The notes beneath the pieces were generated by a model. That model searched no databases. It was given only the letters and a program-made list of their open reading frames with translations, and was not told where the DNA came from. A program made the translations under genes and the position numbers. From Lentzea jiangxiensis (lineage in GTDB: Bacteria; Actinomycetota; Actinomycetes; Mycobacteriales; Pseudonocardiaceae), in the NCBI RefSeq assembly GCF_900104175.1, contig NZ_FNIX01000001.1, positions 1 to 64,000 on the forward strand: DNA of 64,000 bases, written 5' to 3'. The stretch's first letter is position 1; each line of letters begins with the position of its first letter. Shown here piece after piece: positions 7,226 to 16,028 of this stretch.

Positions 7226-8056
7226 GTGAAGCTGTTTCAGCGCAACAAGAACACGACCGACGACCGGCCGGAACCGACTCGGGCCGTGCGCCGTCTGCGG
7301 CATCAGCTCGATGAGGCACACGACGTGCACGCGCTGGCCGGTGATCCGCTGCTGGCTGTCGTCAACGCCGACCGGCTGCGAGTCTCGATCAGCCGTTCGC
7401 TGTGGTGGTTCCTCGCGATCGGCCTCGGGTTCACCACCACCGGTGTGCACGACTTCCTCGCCGGAGACCTCCCCATCACAGACCCGCTGTGGTGGGGAGC
7501 CTGGCTGGTCGAACCCGCCCTGGCCGGAATCCTCATCACCGTCCTGCGGTGGGAGTCCGAGATGCTCGCACGGGGGCAGCGCGTCGACGACGGCCCCGTG
7601 GTCAAGCTCAAGCGGCTGCTCCTGGCCGCGACTCTGATCACCAACGTCTGGTCCTCCGTCGCCCCCTCGAAAGGCCCGGTCAGCGCGGGCAACGTGTTCC
7701 TCCACGTCGTCATCCCCGTCGTGGTGTTCCTGCTCGCTGAGGTCATGCCCATCGTTCAGCAACGCTGCATCGCCGTCCGGGAAGCGGCTATGCGGGAAGT
7801 CGCCCGACGTGACCAGGTCCGCAGCGACGAAGCTCCTGACTCACCGCCCGTGACCACGGCCCCGGCCCCGGCTCCTGCCGTGAGCAGCATCAGCCCTGAT
7901 CCGCTCGCGGGCTTGAGGCTTCCCCCGCCGATGCGCGCCACCCTCACCGCCCGGATGGATGAACTCGGACGGCCTCTCACTGCTCCTGAGGTCTCCGAGC
8001 TTCTACGGCTCCCCGCCGACTTCGCCGCTCGCGTTGCCGGCCAACTCGCCGCCTGA
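7226..8056 (+). CDS. Spread-type membrane protein (DUF2637-like)
   Basis: 276 aa from GTG 7226, fixed by an excellent ribosome site AAAGGAGGTG. Four membrane spans are visible (around SLWWFLAIGLGF, LVEPALAGILITVL, LLLAATLITNVW and VVIPVVVFLLAEV). A proline/alanine linker follows, then a ~60-residue C-terminal domain (RATLTARMDELGRPLTAPEVSELL) that looks like a small winged helix. This four-span plus C-terminal domain layout is common among spread proteins of Streptomyces plasmids. Confidence 0.75.
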   Translation: MKLFQRNKNTTDDRPEPTRAVRRLRHQLDEAHDVHALAGDPLLAVVNADRLRVSISRSLWWFLAIGLGFTTTGVHDFLAGDLPITDPLWWGAWLVEPALAGILITVLRWESEMLARGQRVDDGPVVKLKRLLLAATLITNVWSSVAPSKGPVSAGNVFLHVVIPVVVFLLAEVMPIVQQRCIAVREAAMREVARRDQVRSDEAPDSPPVTTAPAPAPAVSSISPDPLAGLRLPPPMRATLTARMDELGRPLTAPEVSELLRLPADFAARVAGQLAA

Positions 8057-8074
8057 CCGGAAGGACACAGTGAG

Positions 8075-8347
8075 ATGAGCTTGGAACTGAGCAAAGAGAC
8101 CAGCCGTGGTGACCTGTGGTTGGGCGGCACGGTCACCTACCGCGTGACCCTCGATGGCGTCTGGGTCGGATGGGTTGGTGATGGTCGTCGCTGGCGAGGC
8201 TGGGGCTACGGCGGTCGCCGCTGGTGGGCCTGCTGGCGTCAGGACGGTGACACCGCCGCACGGTGGAGCTCCGAACTCGAACACGGCACCCGCATCGAAG
8301 CTCTCAACGCCCTTCGTAACCGCATCGGCACCCAACATCGTGCCTGA
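8075..8347 (+). CDS. Trp/Gly/Arg-rich small AICE protein
   Basis: 90 aa. The centre is strikingly rich in Trp, Gly and Arg (VWVGWVGDGRRWRGWGYGGRR), followed by a more ordinary helical C-terminus (ELEHGTRIEALNALRNRIG). No homologous family recognised; the Trp/Arg pattern is compatible with a small beta-sheet nucleic-acid- or membrane-interface protein. It lies between the spread protein and rep. Confidence 0.55.
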   Translation: MSLELSKETSRGDLWLGGTVTYRVTLDGVWVGWVGDGRRWRGWGYGGRRWWACWRQDGDTAARWSSELEHGTRIEALNALRNRIGTQHRA

Positions 8348-8371
8348 CCACTGAGAGAACAGGCTCCCAAG

Positions 8372-8401
8372 GCCGGACAGGACTTCACCGTCATGTCCGG
8401 C
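8372..8401 (+). terminator. Hairpin between the spread operon and rep
   Basis: GCCGGACA (8372-8379) pairs with TGTCCGGC (8394-8401), 14-nt loop, followed by TTTCCTT. It sits 25 nt after the previous stop and 33 nt before the rep start, so it may separate transfer and replication transcripts or act as a leader for rep. Confidence 0.55.
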
Positions 8402-8434
8402 TTTCCTTATGCGCCAACGAAAGGAGGTCCCGCG

Positions 8435-9796
8435 ATGTTGCCTGGAAACCCTCACACCACCCTGGAAGACCGCATCGCCCGCAAGGTCGCCTCACCCGGC
8501 TACCGCGAATGGCGAGCCAAGGTCACCGCCACCAACGGCTGCACCGTACCCGTCCGCCTGTTCGGCGCATGGCAACTCCACGACGCCACCACCCGCAAGG
8601 TGCTCGCTCACCACGGCGGCGAGATCTTCGTACCCTGCGGCAACCGTCGCTCCGCCGTCTGCCCGACGTGCTCGGACCGCTACGCCGCCGACGCCTACCA
8701 CCTCATGCACGCCGGACTCGCGGGCGGCTCCAAGGGCGTCCCGACCACCGTGACCGACAAGCCGCGGGCGTTCGCCACCCTCACCGCCCCCTCGTTCGGC
8801 GCTGTCCACAACCGCTCCACCACGGCCAGCGGCAAGACCCGCCCGTGTACGGGCTGCGGCGAGTACCACCACCAGGCAGACCCGCGCATCGGCACCGCCG
8901 TCAATCCTGACACCTACGACTACGAGGGCTCGGTGCTCTGGCAGGCCAATGCCGGCGCGCTCTGGCACCGCTTCCGCATCGCGCTCAACCGAGAGCTGGC
9001 CAACGCGGCAGGCATGAAGGCTCGGGAGTTCAGCGACCACGCGCGGCTGTCCTACGCCAAGGTGGCCGAGTACCAGCGGCGCGGCCTCGTGCACTTCCAC
9101 GCCGTCGTCCGCGTTGACGGCCCTGACGGCCCCACAGACCGCACCCCGTCCTGGGTCACGAGCGAACTGCTCGACGCCTGCGTCAGGGCCGCTGCGGCCT
9201 CGGTGAAACTCACCGTTGCCCGACCGGATGGCGTTGCTCTCGATCTCCGTTGGGGCTCACAGGTCGATGTCCGCCCGATTCGCGCCAACCAGGCTCACGA
9301 GGTCGAAGACGACAACGGCTCGATCAGCGAGACCCGCCTCGCGGCCTACGTCGCCAAGTACGCCACGAAAACCACGGGCAAGACCGACGGCACCGACCGG
9401 CCGATCCGCTCTCAACTGTGCATCGACCACGCCAAGGTCAGCGACCACCACCGACGCATCATCCAAACCGCCTGGGACCTCGGCGGCCTTCCGCAGTACG
9501 AGGACCTCAAGCTGCGCCGCTGGGCACACATGCTCGGCTTCCGCGGCCACTTCCTCACCAAGTCCAAGCACTACAGCACCACCTTCAAATCCATCCGCAA
9601 CGAACGCCGTGCCTTCCGGCAGGCCGAAGTCCTTGAACGCCTCGGTCTCGAAGCCGACTCGGTCCTCGTCATCAACGACTGGGCCTACCAGGGCAACGGC
9701 TACGACACCGACGCCGAACGCGAACTCGCCGCCGCACTGGCCGGCCGCATCCGCGACAACCGACGACGCAAGTACGAACAGGAGACACACCGATGA
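8435..9796 (+). CDS. RepSA-like replication initiator
   Basis: 453 aa from ATG 8435, where AAAGGAGG is ideally placed. Two cysteine motifs (CGNRRSAVCPTC near residues 68-79, and CTGCGEYHH near 140) are typical zinc-binding parts of actinomycete rolling-circle initiators. The metal-binding HUH-type motif is GLVHFHAVVR, with H220 and H222. A candidate nickase Tyr lies in the C-terminal part (YVAKYATK). RepSA proteins nick the double-strand origin of pSAM2-type elements after excision. The gene overlaps xis by 4 nt (ATGA), the conserved rep-xis-int order. Confidence 0.88.
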   Translation: MLPGNPHTTLEDRIARKVASPGYREWRAKVTATNGCTVPVRLFGAWQLHDATTRKVLAHHGGEIFVPCGNRRSAVCPTCSDRYAADAYHLMHAGLAGGSKGVPTTVTDKPRAFATLTAPSFGAVHNRSTTASGKTRPCTGCGEYHHQADPRIGTAVNPDTYDYEGSVLWQANAGALWHRFRIALNRELANAAGMKAREFSDHARLSYAKVAEYQRRGLVHFHAVVRVDGPDGPTDRTPSWVTSELLDACVRAAAASVKLTVARPDGVALDLRWGSQVDVRPIRANQAHEVEDDNGSISETRLAAYVAKYATKTTGKTDGTDRPIRSQLCIDHAKVSDHHRRIIQTAWDLGGLPQYEDLKLRRWAHMLGFRGHFLTKSKHYSTTFKSIRNERRAFRQAEVLERLGLEADSVLVINDWAYQGNGYDTDAERELAAALAGRIRDNRRRKYEQETHR

Positions 9797-9969
9797 GCAA
9801 GCTGTGGACCATCAAGGACCTGTCCGAGTTCCTCGGCATCCCCGTCCAGACCATCTACCAGTGGCGTACGAAGAACTACGGCCCTCCTGGGAGAAGGGTC
9901 GGCAAGCACGTCCGGTACGACCCTGACGTGGTGATGGAGTGGTTCAAGGCCCAGCCTGGGGCCGCGTGA
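9793..9969 (+). CDS. xis: Excisionase (MerR-like HTH, Xis)
   Basis: 58 aa. The start overlaps the rep stop (ATGA) and the stop overlaps the int start (TGATG). It begins MSKLWTIKDLSEFLGIP and contains VQTIYQWRTKNYGP, the winged helix-turn-helix of small AICE excisionases. Xis bends attachment-site DNA and directs the integrase towards excision. The tight coupling keeps Xis and Int in proportion. Confidence 0.9.
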   Translation: MSKLWTIKDLSEFLGIPVQTIYQWRTKNYGPPGRRVGKHVRYDPDVVMEWFKAQPGAA

Positions 9970-11147
9970 TGGGCCGCCCACGCCTCCAGGTCGGGACGCA
10001 CGGGAACATCCGCACGGAGCAGGCTGGGCCGAAGCGGTGGCGTGCTCGGTGCCGGTATCGCGACTTCGACGGCAAGGTCTACGAGGTCGAGCGGTATGGA
10101 ACGAGCAAGGCGAACGCGATCGACCGGCTCAAGGCAGCCATCCGCGACTGGGTGACCCCGGTTGCCGGCGCGCTGGTGACCGGCTCGACGCGGTTCTCCG
10201 AGGTGGCTCGGATGTGGCTGACGGACCTTGAAGCGGACGCGGAGCGAGGTCTGCGGTCGTTCGGCTCGATCGACACCTACCGCAACCGGCTGGACAAGAT
10301 CGTCCTACCGGCCGTGGGCGAGTTGAGCATTAACGAGGTCACCACGCCGACGCTCGACGCGCTCTGCAAGAAGGTGCGCGACGCGTCCAGCGCGAGTTCG
10401 GCCAAGACCGTGCGCAGCATCCTCGGCGGCGTCTGCGCACTGGCCGTCCGTCACGGCGCGCTGGAGATCAACCCGGTTCGCGAGGTCGGACCACTGGACA
10501 GCAAGCGAGCGAGGAACAAGCCCTCGCAGTCTCGGGCGCTCTCCGGGGAACAGGTGCTCGACCTGCTCGCCAAGCTCGACGCGGATGAGCGAGCGGTCCG
10601 GGATGACCTGCCTGACCTGGTCCGATTCTTCCTCGGCACGGGCGAACGGACCGGTGAAGCGCTGTGTGCTCACTGGTCTGACCTCGATGAACAGGCGAAA
10701 GTCATCAACATGTCCGGGAACGTCATCCGGGCTCGCGGGCGGGGCCGCATCGTGAACCGCGGCAAGACGGAGAACGCCGTGCGGCCGATTCCGCTCGCCG
10801 ACTGGTGCGTGACGATGCTGGTTACGCGCAGGACCACGGCGGAGAACCTCGACGGGCCGATCTTCCCCAGCTCGACGGGCACGATCCGGGAGGCGACCAA
10901 CGTCCGCAACCGGGCCTGGAAGCCGTTCACGGTCCGCGTGGGCTATGAGTGGGTGACATTCCGGACGTTCCGGCGGACGGTGGCGACGCTGCTCGATGAG
11001 GCAGGGTTGACTGCCCGGCAGATCGCCGACGTCCTCGGGCATGCTCGGCCGTCGATGACTCAAGATGTGTACATGGGCCGTCGTGCGCCTGGCCGCGCTG
11101 CTGCTGATGCGCTCGGCGCAGTGGTCGACGGTGATACGCATAAGTGA
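9969..11147 (+). CDS. int: Tyrosine recombinase (integrase)
   Basis: 392 aa from ATG 9969. The N-terminal ~60 residues form an AP2-like arm-binding domain (RWRARCRYRDFDGKVYEVE), followed by a SAM-like core-binding domain (~65-170) and the catalytic domain. Catalytic residues seen: R227 (GERTGEAL), R336 (FRTFRRT), H358 (LGHARPS) and nucleophile Y368 (DVYMG). The His of the usual HxxR box is Thr333. The gene ends 60 bp from the tRNA-Lys 3' end, which is therefore the attachment target. Confidence 0.95.
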   Translation: MGRPRLQVGTHGNIRTEQAGPKRWRARCRYRDFDGKVYEVERYGTSKANAIDRLKAAIRDWVTPVAGALVTGSTRFSEVARMWLTDLEADAERGLRSFGSIDTYRNRLDKIVLPAVGELSINEVTTPTLDALCKKVRDASSASSAKTVRSILGGVCALAVRHGALEINPVREVGPLDSKRARNKPSQSRALSGEQVLDLLAKLDADERAVRDDLPDLVRFFLGTGERTGEALCAHWSDLDEQAKVINMSGNVIRARGRGRIVNRGKTENAVRPIPLADWCVTMLVTRRTTAENLDGPIFPSSTGTIREATNVRNRAWKPFTVRVGYEWVTFRTFRRTVATLLDEAGLTARQIADVLGHARPSMTQDVYMGRRAPGRAAADALGAVVDGDTHK

Positions 11148-11153
11148 GGGGTA

Positions 11154-11190
11154 AGCGGGGGCTTTGATCTTGAAATGATCTGCCCCCGCT
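11154..11190. terminator. Terminator between int and tRNA-Lys
   Basis: AGCGGGGGC (11154-11162) and GCCCCCGCT (11182-11190) pair perfectly over a 19-nt A/T-rich loop. It lies between int (plus strand) and the tRNA gene (minus strand), so it can end both transcripts and insulate the attachment site. Confidence 0.7.
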
Positions 11191-11207
11191 GCCTCTACCA
11201 GCGGGTT

Positions 11208-11283
11208 TGGTGGGCCGCCAGGGACTCGAACCCTGAACCCGAAGATTAAAAGTCTCCTGCTCTGCCAATTGAGCTAGCAGCCC
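11208..11283 (-). tRNA. tRNA-Lys: tRNA-Lys (anticodon TTT), AICE integration target
   Basis: 76 nt including an encoded CCA (11208-11210). The acceptor stem is GGGCTGC/GCGGCCC, the anticodon TTT is at 11248-11250, and the T-arm is GGGTTCGAGTCCC-like. The 3' end faces the integrase. The chromosome continues to the right of 11283, while everything to the left is element DNA, so the tRNA 3' part is the likely att core. Confidence 0.95.
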
Positions 11284-11544
11284 TCGCCGACACAGCCTAC
11301 CGATCTCCCCCTCCGCATGTCCTCCGGGTTGCCCACCTGGGGCGGACGGGCGCAGGCCCAGCCGACGGCGCTGCGCAGTGACTGGTCGGCACAGACCTCG
11401 TCCGGCACGGGCCACGACCACCGCGGAGCGACATCCGCGGGCCGGAGGTAGAGCCTGCTCCACCCCAAGGACGGAAGCGTGCGCGACTGCGCCGACACCC
11501 TGTCAGTTGGAAGTCTGTCCTCACCACGGCAAGGGGAGGCAGAG

Positions 11545-12663
11545 ATGAAGAAGACGCTGGTAGGGGTTCTGGCAACGGCCATGCTGTTCACCGGGACGGC
11601 CATGGCCGCGCCGTCCGGCACGGTGCAGAAGCAGCTCGACGGGCTCACCAAGCAGCACGAGTTCCCGGCGGCGCTGGCCACGGTCACCGACGACGGCGGC
11701 AGGGCGACGCACTACGTGTCGGGCACGGCCGAGTTGGGCAAGCGGGTGCCGGTGCCGCGCAACGGGCAGGTGCGGGCCGGGTCGAACACCAAGGCGTTCG
11801 TGGCGGCGGTGGTCATGCAGCTCGTCGGGGAGGGCAAGGTCGAGCTCGACAAGCCGATCAACCACTACCTGCCGAAGGCGGTCAAGGACGATCGGATCAC
11901 CGTCCGGCAGCTGCTCAACCACACCAGTGGTCTGGCGAACTACACGAACTACCTCGGCCTCGAGAAGTTCGAGGAGCTGCGGCACCGCTACTTCGAGCCG
12001 CGGGAGCTGCTCGACGTCGGCAACGCGCATCCCGTCACGAACGAGCCCGGTGCGAAGTTCAAGTACAGCAACACGAACTACGTGCTGCTCGGGCTGCTCA
12101 TCCAGAAGACGACCGGGCGGCCGGTCGCGGAGCAGGTGGAGCAGCGGATCATCAAGAAGCTGAACCTCCGCGACACCTACTGGCCCGGTGTCGGTGACGA
12201 GACCATCAAGGGCAAGCACGCGCACGGGTACTCCAAGACGGGCAACGGCATCGAGGACGTCACCGAGCTCGACCCGAGCTGGGGCTGGGCCGCGGGGCAG
12301 ATCATCTCCACGACCAAGGACCTCAACGCCTTCTACCGCGGGCTGCTGAAGGGTGATCTGCTGAAGAAGGCGCAGCTCGACGAGATGAAGAAGACCGTCG
12401 ACACGGCCGGCGAGATGTGGCCGGGCGTCGAGTACGGGCTCGGGATCGCCAGTGCGCCGCTGTCCTGCGGTGGGCGCTCGTGGGGTCACGGTGGTGACAT
12501 CCACGGTTACGAGACGCGCGGTGGTGTCACCGAGTCCGGCCGGGCGTTCTCCGTTGCCGTCACGGCGTTGCCGGGCACGTTCCAGGACACGCCCGAAGAG
12601 GCCAACGCGGCCCACGACGCCATGCTCGCCTCGGTCGACGCTGCCCTGTGCGGTGCCAAGTGA
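11545..12663 (+). CDS. Secreted serine hydrolase (beta-lactamase / D-Ala-D-Ala carboxypeptidase class), copy 1
   Basis: 372 aa from ATG 11545 (GGGGAGGC upstream). A Sec signal peptide ends near TAMAAPSG. The class C-like catalytic set is present: S80-N-T-K83, Y174-S-N176 and a C-terminal GHGGDIHGY in the KTG position. Such enzymes cleave D-alanyl peptides or esters outside the membrane; substrate cannot be read from sequence. It is the first chromosomal gene right of the AICE. The next gene is a paralogue with a 4-nt overlap. Confidence 0.88.
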   Translation: MKKTLVGVLATAMLFTGTAMAAPSGTVQKQLDGLTKQHEFPAALATVTDDGGRATHYVSGTAELGKRVPVPRNGQVRAGSNTKAFVAAVVMQLVGEGKVELDKPINHYLPKAVKDDRITVRQLLNHTSGLANYTNYLGLEKFEELRHRYFEPRELLDVGNAHPVTNEPGAKFKYSNTNYVLLGLLIQKTTGRPVAEQVEQRIIKKLNLRDTYWPGVGDETIKGKHAHGYSKTGNGIEDVTELDPSWGWAAGQIISTTKDLNAFYRGLLKGDLLKKAQLDEMKKTVDTAGEMWPGVEYGLGIASAPLSCGGRSWGHGGDIHGYETRGGVTESGRAFSVAVTALPGTFQDTPEEANAAHDAMLASVDAALCGAK

Positions 12664-13685
12664 TCGCTGCCGTTGCCGCCGTCACTGCGCTCTCCCTCCT
12701 CGTACCGCAGCAGCTCGACCAGATCGTCCGGGACGGCTCGCCGGGGGTTGAGGCCCACGTGCACGGCCGCGACCTCGCGAGGGGCAACGCGCCGCTCAAC
12801 GGGCAGGTGCGGATCGGCAGCATCACCAAGTCGTTCGTGGCCGTCGCGACGCTGAAGCTGGTCGCGGAGAACAAGGTCTCGCTCGACGAGCCGGTCAACC
12901 GGTTCGTGCCGCACGTCGGGGACCGGCGCATCACCGTGCGCCAGGTCCTGCAGCACACCAGCGGCCTGCCGGACTACGTGATCCAGGTCGGCGTTCCGAA
13001 GATCGCGGACGTCCGCGACAGGTACTTCGCGCCGCACGAGCTGCTCGACGCCGCGCTCGCACAGCCGGTGAGCTTCCAGCCGGGCGAGAAGTACGGGTAC
13101 AGCAACACGAACTACGTCGTGGCCGGTCTGCTGATCCAGAAGGTCACCGGACGCCCGGTCGGCGAGGCGCTCGACGGGGTGATCAGGAAGGCGGGCTTGA
13201 AGGACACCTACTGGCCGGGGCAGGGCGAGCAGCGCATCCGCGGCCGGCACGCCCAGGCCTTCGCGCTGAGCGACCTGCTCGACCCGAAGTCGAAGGTGGT
13301 CGACGCGACCGACATGGAGACGTCCGCCGCGTGGGCGTCCGGTGCGATGGTCTCCACGCCCCACGACGTCGCGAAGTTCTTCAGGGCCCTGCTCGGGGGC
13401 GAGCTGCTGCCGAAGGCGCAGCTCGACGAGATGCGCAAGACCGTTGCGGTGGACGAGAAGAGCGCCTACGGGCTCGGCTTGGAGAGCACCAAGCTGAGCT
13501 GTGGCGGGGTCTGGTGGGGCCACGGCGGCTCGATCCACGGGTGGGCGTCGCTGGGCGGGGCGACGGACGGCGGCAGGTCGGCCGCGATCACGCTCACCGC
13601 GTTGCCCGGCACGTTCGGCGACGACCCCGCGAAGAAGTTCCAACAGGTGTTCGACGTCATCGACACCGCGCTCTGCCGGAAGTAG
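12660..13685 (+). CDS. Secreted serine hydrolase, copy 2 (tandem paralogue)
   Basis: 341 aa from GTG 12660, which overlaps the previous stop as GTGA; a GTG at 12648 would add four residues. A short hydrophobic N-terminus (IAAVAAVTALSLLV) serves as signal. Motifs S54-I-T-K57, YSNTNY and GHGGSIHGW match copy 1, as do long shared blocks such as QHTSGLPDY and PGTF. It is ~30 residues shorter at the N-terminus, with a less typical signal. A tandem duplication is evident. Confidence 0.87.
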   Translation: MIAAVAAVTALSLLVPQQLDQIVRDGSPGVEAHVHGRDLARGNAPLNGQVRIGSITKSFVAVATLKLVAENKVSLDEPVNRFVPHVGDRRITVRQVLQHTSGLPDYVIQVGVPKIADVRDRYFAPHELLDAALAQPVSFQPGEKYGYSNTNYVVAGLLIQKVTGRPVGEALDGVIRKAGLKDTYWPGQGEQRIRGRHAQAFALSDLLDPKSKVVDATDMETSAAWASGAMVSTPHDVAKFFRALLGGELLPKAQLDEMRKTVAVDEKSAYGLGLESTKLSCGGVWWGHGGSIHGWASLGGATDGGRSAAITLTALPGTFGDDPAKKFQQVFDVIDTALCRK

Positions 13686-13690
13686 CGACG

Positions 13691-14599
13691 TCAGCGGGCG
13701 TACCGGAGCACCCAGAGCATGTCCTGCTCGGTGACCGGTCCGTCCGCGACGCACGCCAGCAGCCAGTCCGTCAGCGACTCCGGATCGATGCCCGCCCCGA
13801 TCAGCACCAGCTGCGTCGGGGCTTCGTCGACCGGCGTGAACGACACGTACGCGCCGACGGTGTGCAGAATGAAGGTGCCGAGGGGGAACCGCACGAAACC
13901 CTTGGCGCGGAACAGGCCTTCTGGCCGTGCGCTCAGGAAGTCCATGAACAGCTTGGGGTGCAGCGGCTCGTCGCACTCGAAGGACACGCTGTCGTACGAG
14001 GCGTGCGCGTGCGTCGAGTGGTCTTCCAGGTCGTCGAACGACAGCTGCCGCGGTCCCGTGTCCGGTGGCCGCACCTCGAACAGCAGCGCGGGGTCGATCT
14101 GCCCGTACGTGACGGGGAGCACCGGGGCCGAGCAGGGCAGCGACGGCAACGACGAGACCCGGTCGACCTTGTTCAGCACCACCAGGTCGGCCAGCGCGAG
14201 GTCGCGCTCGAGGTGCGGCACGGCGCCGAGCTCCACCGCGTCGACCACGTAGATCAGTCCGCCGTACGAGACACCGGGCGCCTGCAGCACCATCCGGACC
14301 ATGGCGGCGGGCTCGGCGAGCCCGGACGCCTCGATCACGATGACGTCCAGGTCCGCCGTGGCCAGCTTCTCGAGCATCGAGTCGAGCTCGGAGCCGTCGA
14401 CCGCGCAGCACAGGCAGCCGTTCGACAGCGTCACCATCGAGTCGACCTGCGCGGACACCGCGAACGCGTCGATGTTGATCCGCCCGAAGTCGTTCACCAC
14501 GACGCCGATCCGCGTGCCGCCGGAGGTGCGCAGCAGGTGGTTGAGCAGGGTGGTCTTGCCGGAACCGAGGAAGCCGGCGAGCACGACTACGGGGATCAC
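13691..14599 (-). CDS. CobW/COG0523-family GTP-binding metallochaperone
   Basis: 302 aa from GTG 14599, chosen so that the P-loop (GFLGSGKTT, residues 9-17) falls near the N-terminus as in all family members. C62-x-C64-C65 in NGCLCC is the conserved metal site, and NKVD (143-146) is the G4 guanine-specificity motif. The C-terminal CobW_C domain follows (FVRFPLGTF). COG0523 proteins use GTP hydrolysis to hand metals, often zinc, to client enzymes. It sits 11 nt after the F420 oxidoreductase gene. Its end lies 5 bp from the convergent hydrolase stop. Confidence 0.9.
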   Translation of the reverse strand: MIPVVVLAGFLGSGKTTLLNHLLRTSGGTRIGVVVNDFGRINIDAFAVSAQVDSMVTLSNGCLCCAVDGSELDSMLEKLATADLDVIVIEASGLAEPAAMVRMVLQAPGVSYGGLIYVVDAVELGAVPHLERDLALADLVVLNKVDRVSSLPSLPCSAPVLPVTYGQIDPALLFEVRPPDTGPRQLSFDDLEDHSTHAHASYDSVSFECDEPLHPKLFMDFLSARPEGLFRAKGFVRFPLGTFILHTVGAYVSFTPVDEAPTQLVLIGAGIDPESLTDWLLACVADGPVTEQDMLWVLRYAR

Positions 14600-14610
14600 G
14601 ACGTCCCAGG

Positions 14611-15408
14611 CTAGCCGGTGAACTCCGCGTTCCTCCGCAAGACCTCGTCCACCGTGCCGTCGAAGATCGGCGGGTAGATCACCAGCTCGTCGACGCCGAG
14701 GTCCTCGTACTCGCGGACCACCGCCGCGGTCAGCGGGACCTGCGCGGACACGCTGATCCGGAAGCCGTCGGGCCGCGCGGGGAACCGGGCGAGGTGGCCG
14801 CGGATCTCGTCGGGCGTGCCGATGCCGAACCACCCCTGCGCACGGGTGACGGCCCGCCGGAACGCCGACGGGCTGTGGCCGCCGACGACCACGCGCACGT
14901 TCGACGGCCGAGGGTGGGCGTCGACACCGGAGAACGACACGAACTGGCCGGAGAACGACGGCTCGGGCGCGTGCCAGAGCTGGTCCATCGCGTCCAGGTA
15001 CTCGTCCGTCCGCTTGCCGCGATCGTCGAACGGCACCCCGACCGCCGCCATCTCCGGCTCGAGGTACCCGGCGCCGACGCCGAGCGTGAACCGGCCGCCG
15101 CTCAGCAGGTCGAGCGACGCCACCTGCTTCGCGAGCACCACCGGGTTGCGCTGGGGCAGGATCACGATGCCGGTCGCGAGCTCGATCGTGGACGTGACCG
15201 CCGCCACATAACCGAGGTGGGCCAGCGGGTCGACGATCACGGTGTCCGGTTCGGACGGTGACGGGTCGACGCGCGGTGACGGCAGCACCACGTGGTCCGA
15301 CGCCCACCACGAGCGGTAGCCGAGCGACTCGGCCAGTCGGGCCAGTCGCCGCGTCTCGTCCGGTCGAGCCGTGTCACCGATGTTGAGCCCCTGCACCCCG
15401 ATGTCCAT
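14611..15408 (-). CDS. LLM-class F420-dependent oxidoreductase
   Basis: 265 aa. The luciferase-like TIM-barrel signature is clear: MDIGVQGLNIGD at the start, YRSWWASDHVVLP, TSTIELATGIVILPQRNP, then LDLLSGGRFTLGVGAGY. Members use reduced F420 (or FMN) to reduce small molecules; substrate unknown. It is probably transcribed with the CobW gene downstream. The ATG is 91 bp from the divergent NfeD-like gene, leaving a shared promoter region. Confidence 0.9.
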   Translation of the reverse strand: MDIGVQGLNIGDTARPDETRRLARLAESLGYRSWWASDHVVLPSPRVDPSPSEPDTVIVDPLAHLGYVAAVTSTIELATGIVILPQRNPVVLAKQVASLDLLSGGRFTLGVGAGYLEPEMAAVGVPFDDRGKRTDEYLDAMDQLWHAPEPSFSGQFVSFSGVDAHPRPSNVRVVVGGHSPSAFRRAVTRAQGWFGIGTPDEIRGHLARFPARPDGFRISVSAQVPLTAAVVREYEDLGVDELVIYPPIFDGTVDEVLRRNAEFTG

Positions 15409-15499
15409 GACCGGCGCAACGATCGATCTGCGTCGATCATTCCCGGCGATGCAACGGATTCGCGTTTTCGCGCATCAGAGTGGCGAAGAGGGGGTGGAG

Positions 15500-16027
15500 A
15501 TGACCGAGTTCCTGGCTGCCGCGGTGGCGTTCCCGACGGTGCTGTTCAGCCTGCTGCTGCTGGTGGTGCTGGCGTACTGGCTCACGGTGGCGCTGGTGGG
15601 ACTGGACTTCGACGCCCCGGTGCTCCCGATCTCGATCTCGTTGTTCGTCGTGATCACGTGGTTCGCCGCGCTGGTCGGCACGGTGCTCACGCCGGAGGGC
15701 TCGCTGCGCTACGCCGTCCTCGCCGCCGCGCTGCTCGTGGGCGCACTCCTCACCAAGATCGTGCTGATTCCGGTCAGGAACTGGACCAGGCCGGAGAAAC
15801 CCGCGTCCCGCAACGACTTCGTCGGCCGCACGGCGGTCGTCCGGACGGCCAGGGTGACCGAGAACTACGGGCAGGCCGAGGTGACCGCCGACGACGGTGG
15901 CACGGCGGTCGTGCAGGTGCGAGCGGCGCAGAGCACCGAACTGAAGGCGGGCCAGACCGCGCTGATCTTCGACTACGACACCGAAGGCGAGTTCTTCTGG
16001 GTCGTGGACATCACCACAGGGGGCTGA
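15500..16027 (+). CDS. NfeD/YqiJ-like membrane protein with OB-fold domain
   Basis: 175 aa from ATG 15500 (GGGTGGAG upstream). Three hydrophobic segments (VLFSLLLLVVLAYWLTVALVG, ISLFVVITWFAALVGTVL, AVLAAALLVGALLTKIVLI) are followed by a soluble beta-barrel domain (FVGRTAVVRTARVTENYGQAEV to the end), the OB fold of NfeD/YuaF-like proteins. These partner with flotillins in membrane microdomains. The flotillin gene starts 1 nt after its stop. This is the first gene of the three-gene operon. Confidence 0.85.
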   Translation: MTEFLAAAVAFPTVLFSLLLLVVLAYWLTVALVGLDFDAPVLPISISLFVVITWFAALVGTVLTPEGSLRYAVLAAALLVGALLTKIVLIPVRNWTRPEKPASRNDFVGRTAVVRTARVTENYGQAEVTADDGGTAVVQVRAAQSTELKAGQTALIFDYDTEGEFFWVVDITTGG

Positions 16028-16028
16028 C

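Larger units (their letters stand above)
1..11207. mobile_element. AICE (pSAM2-like integrative conjugative element), left end outside window
   Basis: The module order int, xis, rep, spread genes, traB/ftsK, pra-like, korSA-like, regulator, Nudix (right to left) matches the actinomycete integrative and conjugative element pSAM2. The right boundary is the tRNA-Lys gene at 11208-11283: int stops 60 bp from the tRNA 3' end, the usual arrangement when a tyrosine integrase recombines into a tRNA 3' end. A second copy of the tRNA 3' sequence (attL) was looked for in 1-261 and not found, so the element should run past the window start. Base composition inside looks less GC-rich than the chromosome to the right, most clearly in 262-2731. 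Such elements excise, replicate through Rep and move as double-stranded DNA through the hexameric TraB-type pump. Confidence 0.9.
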
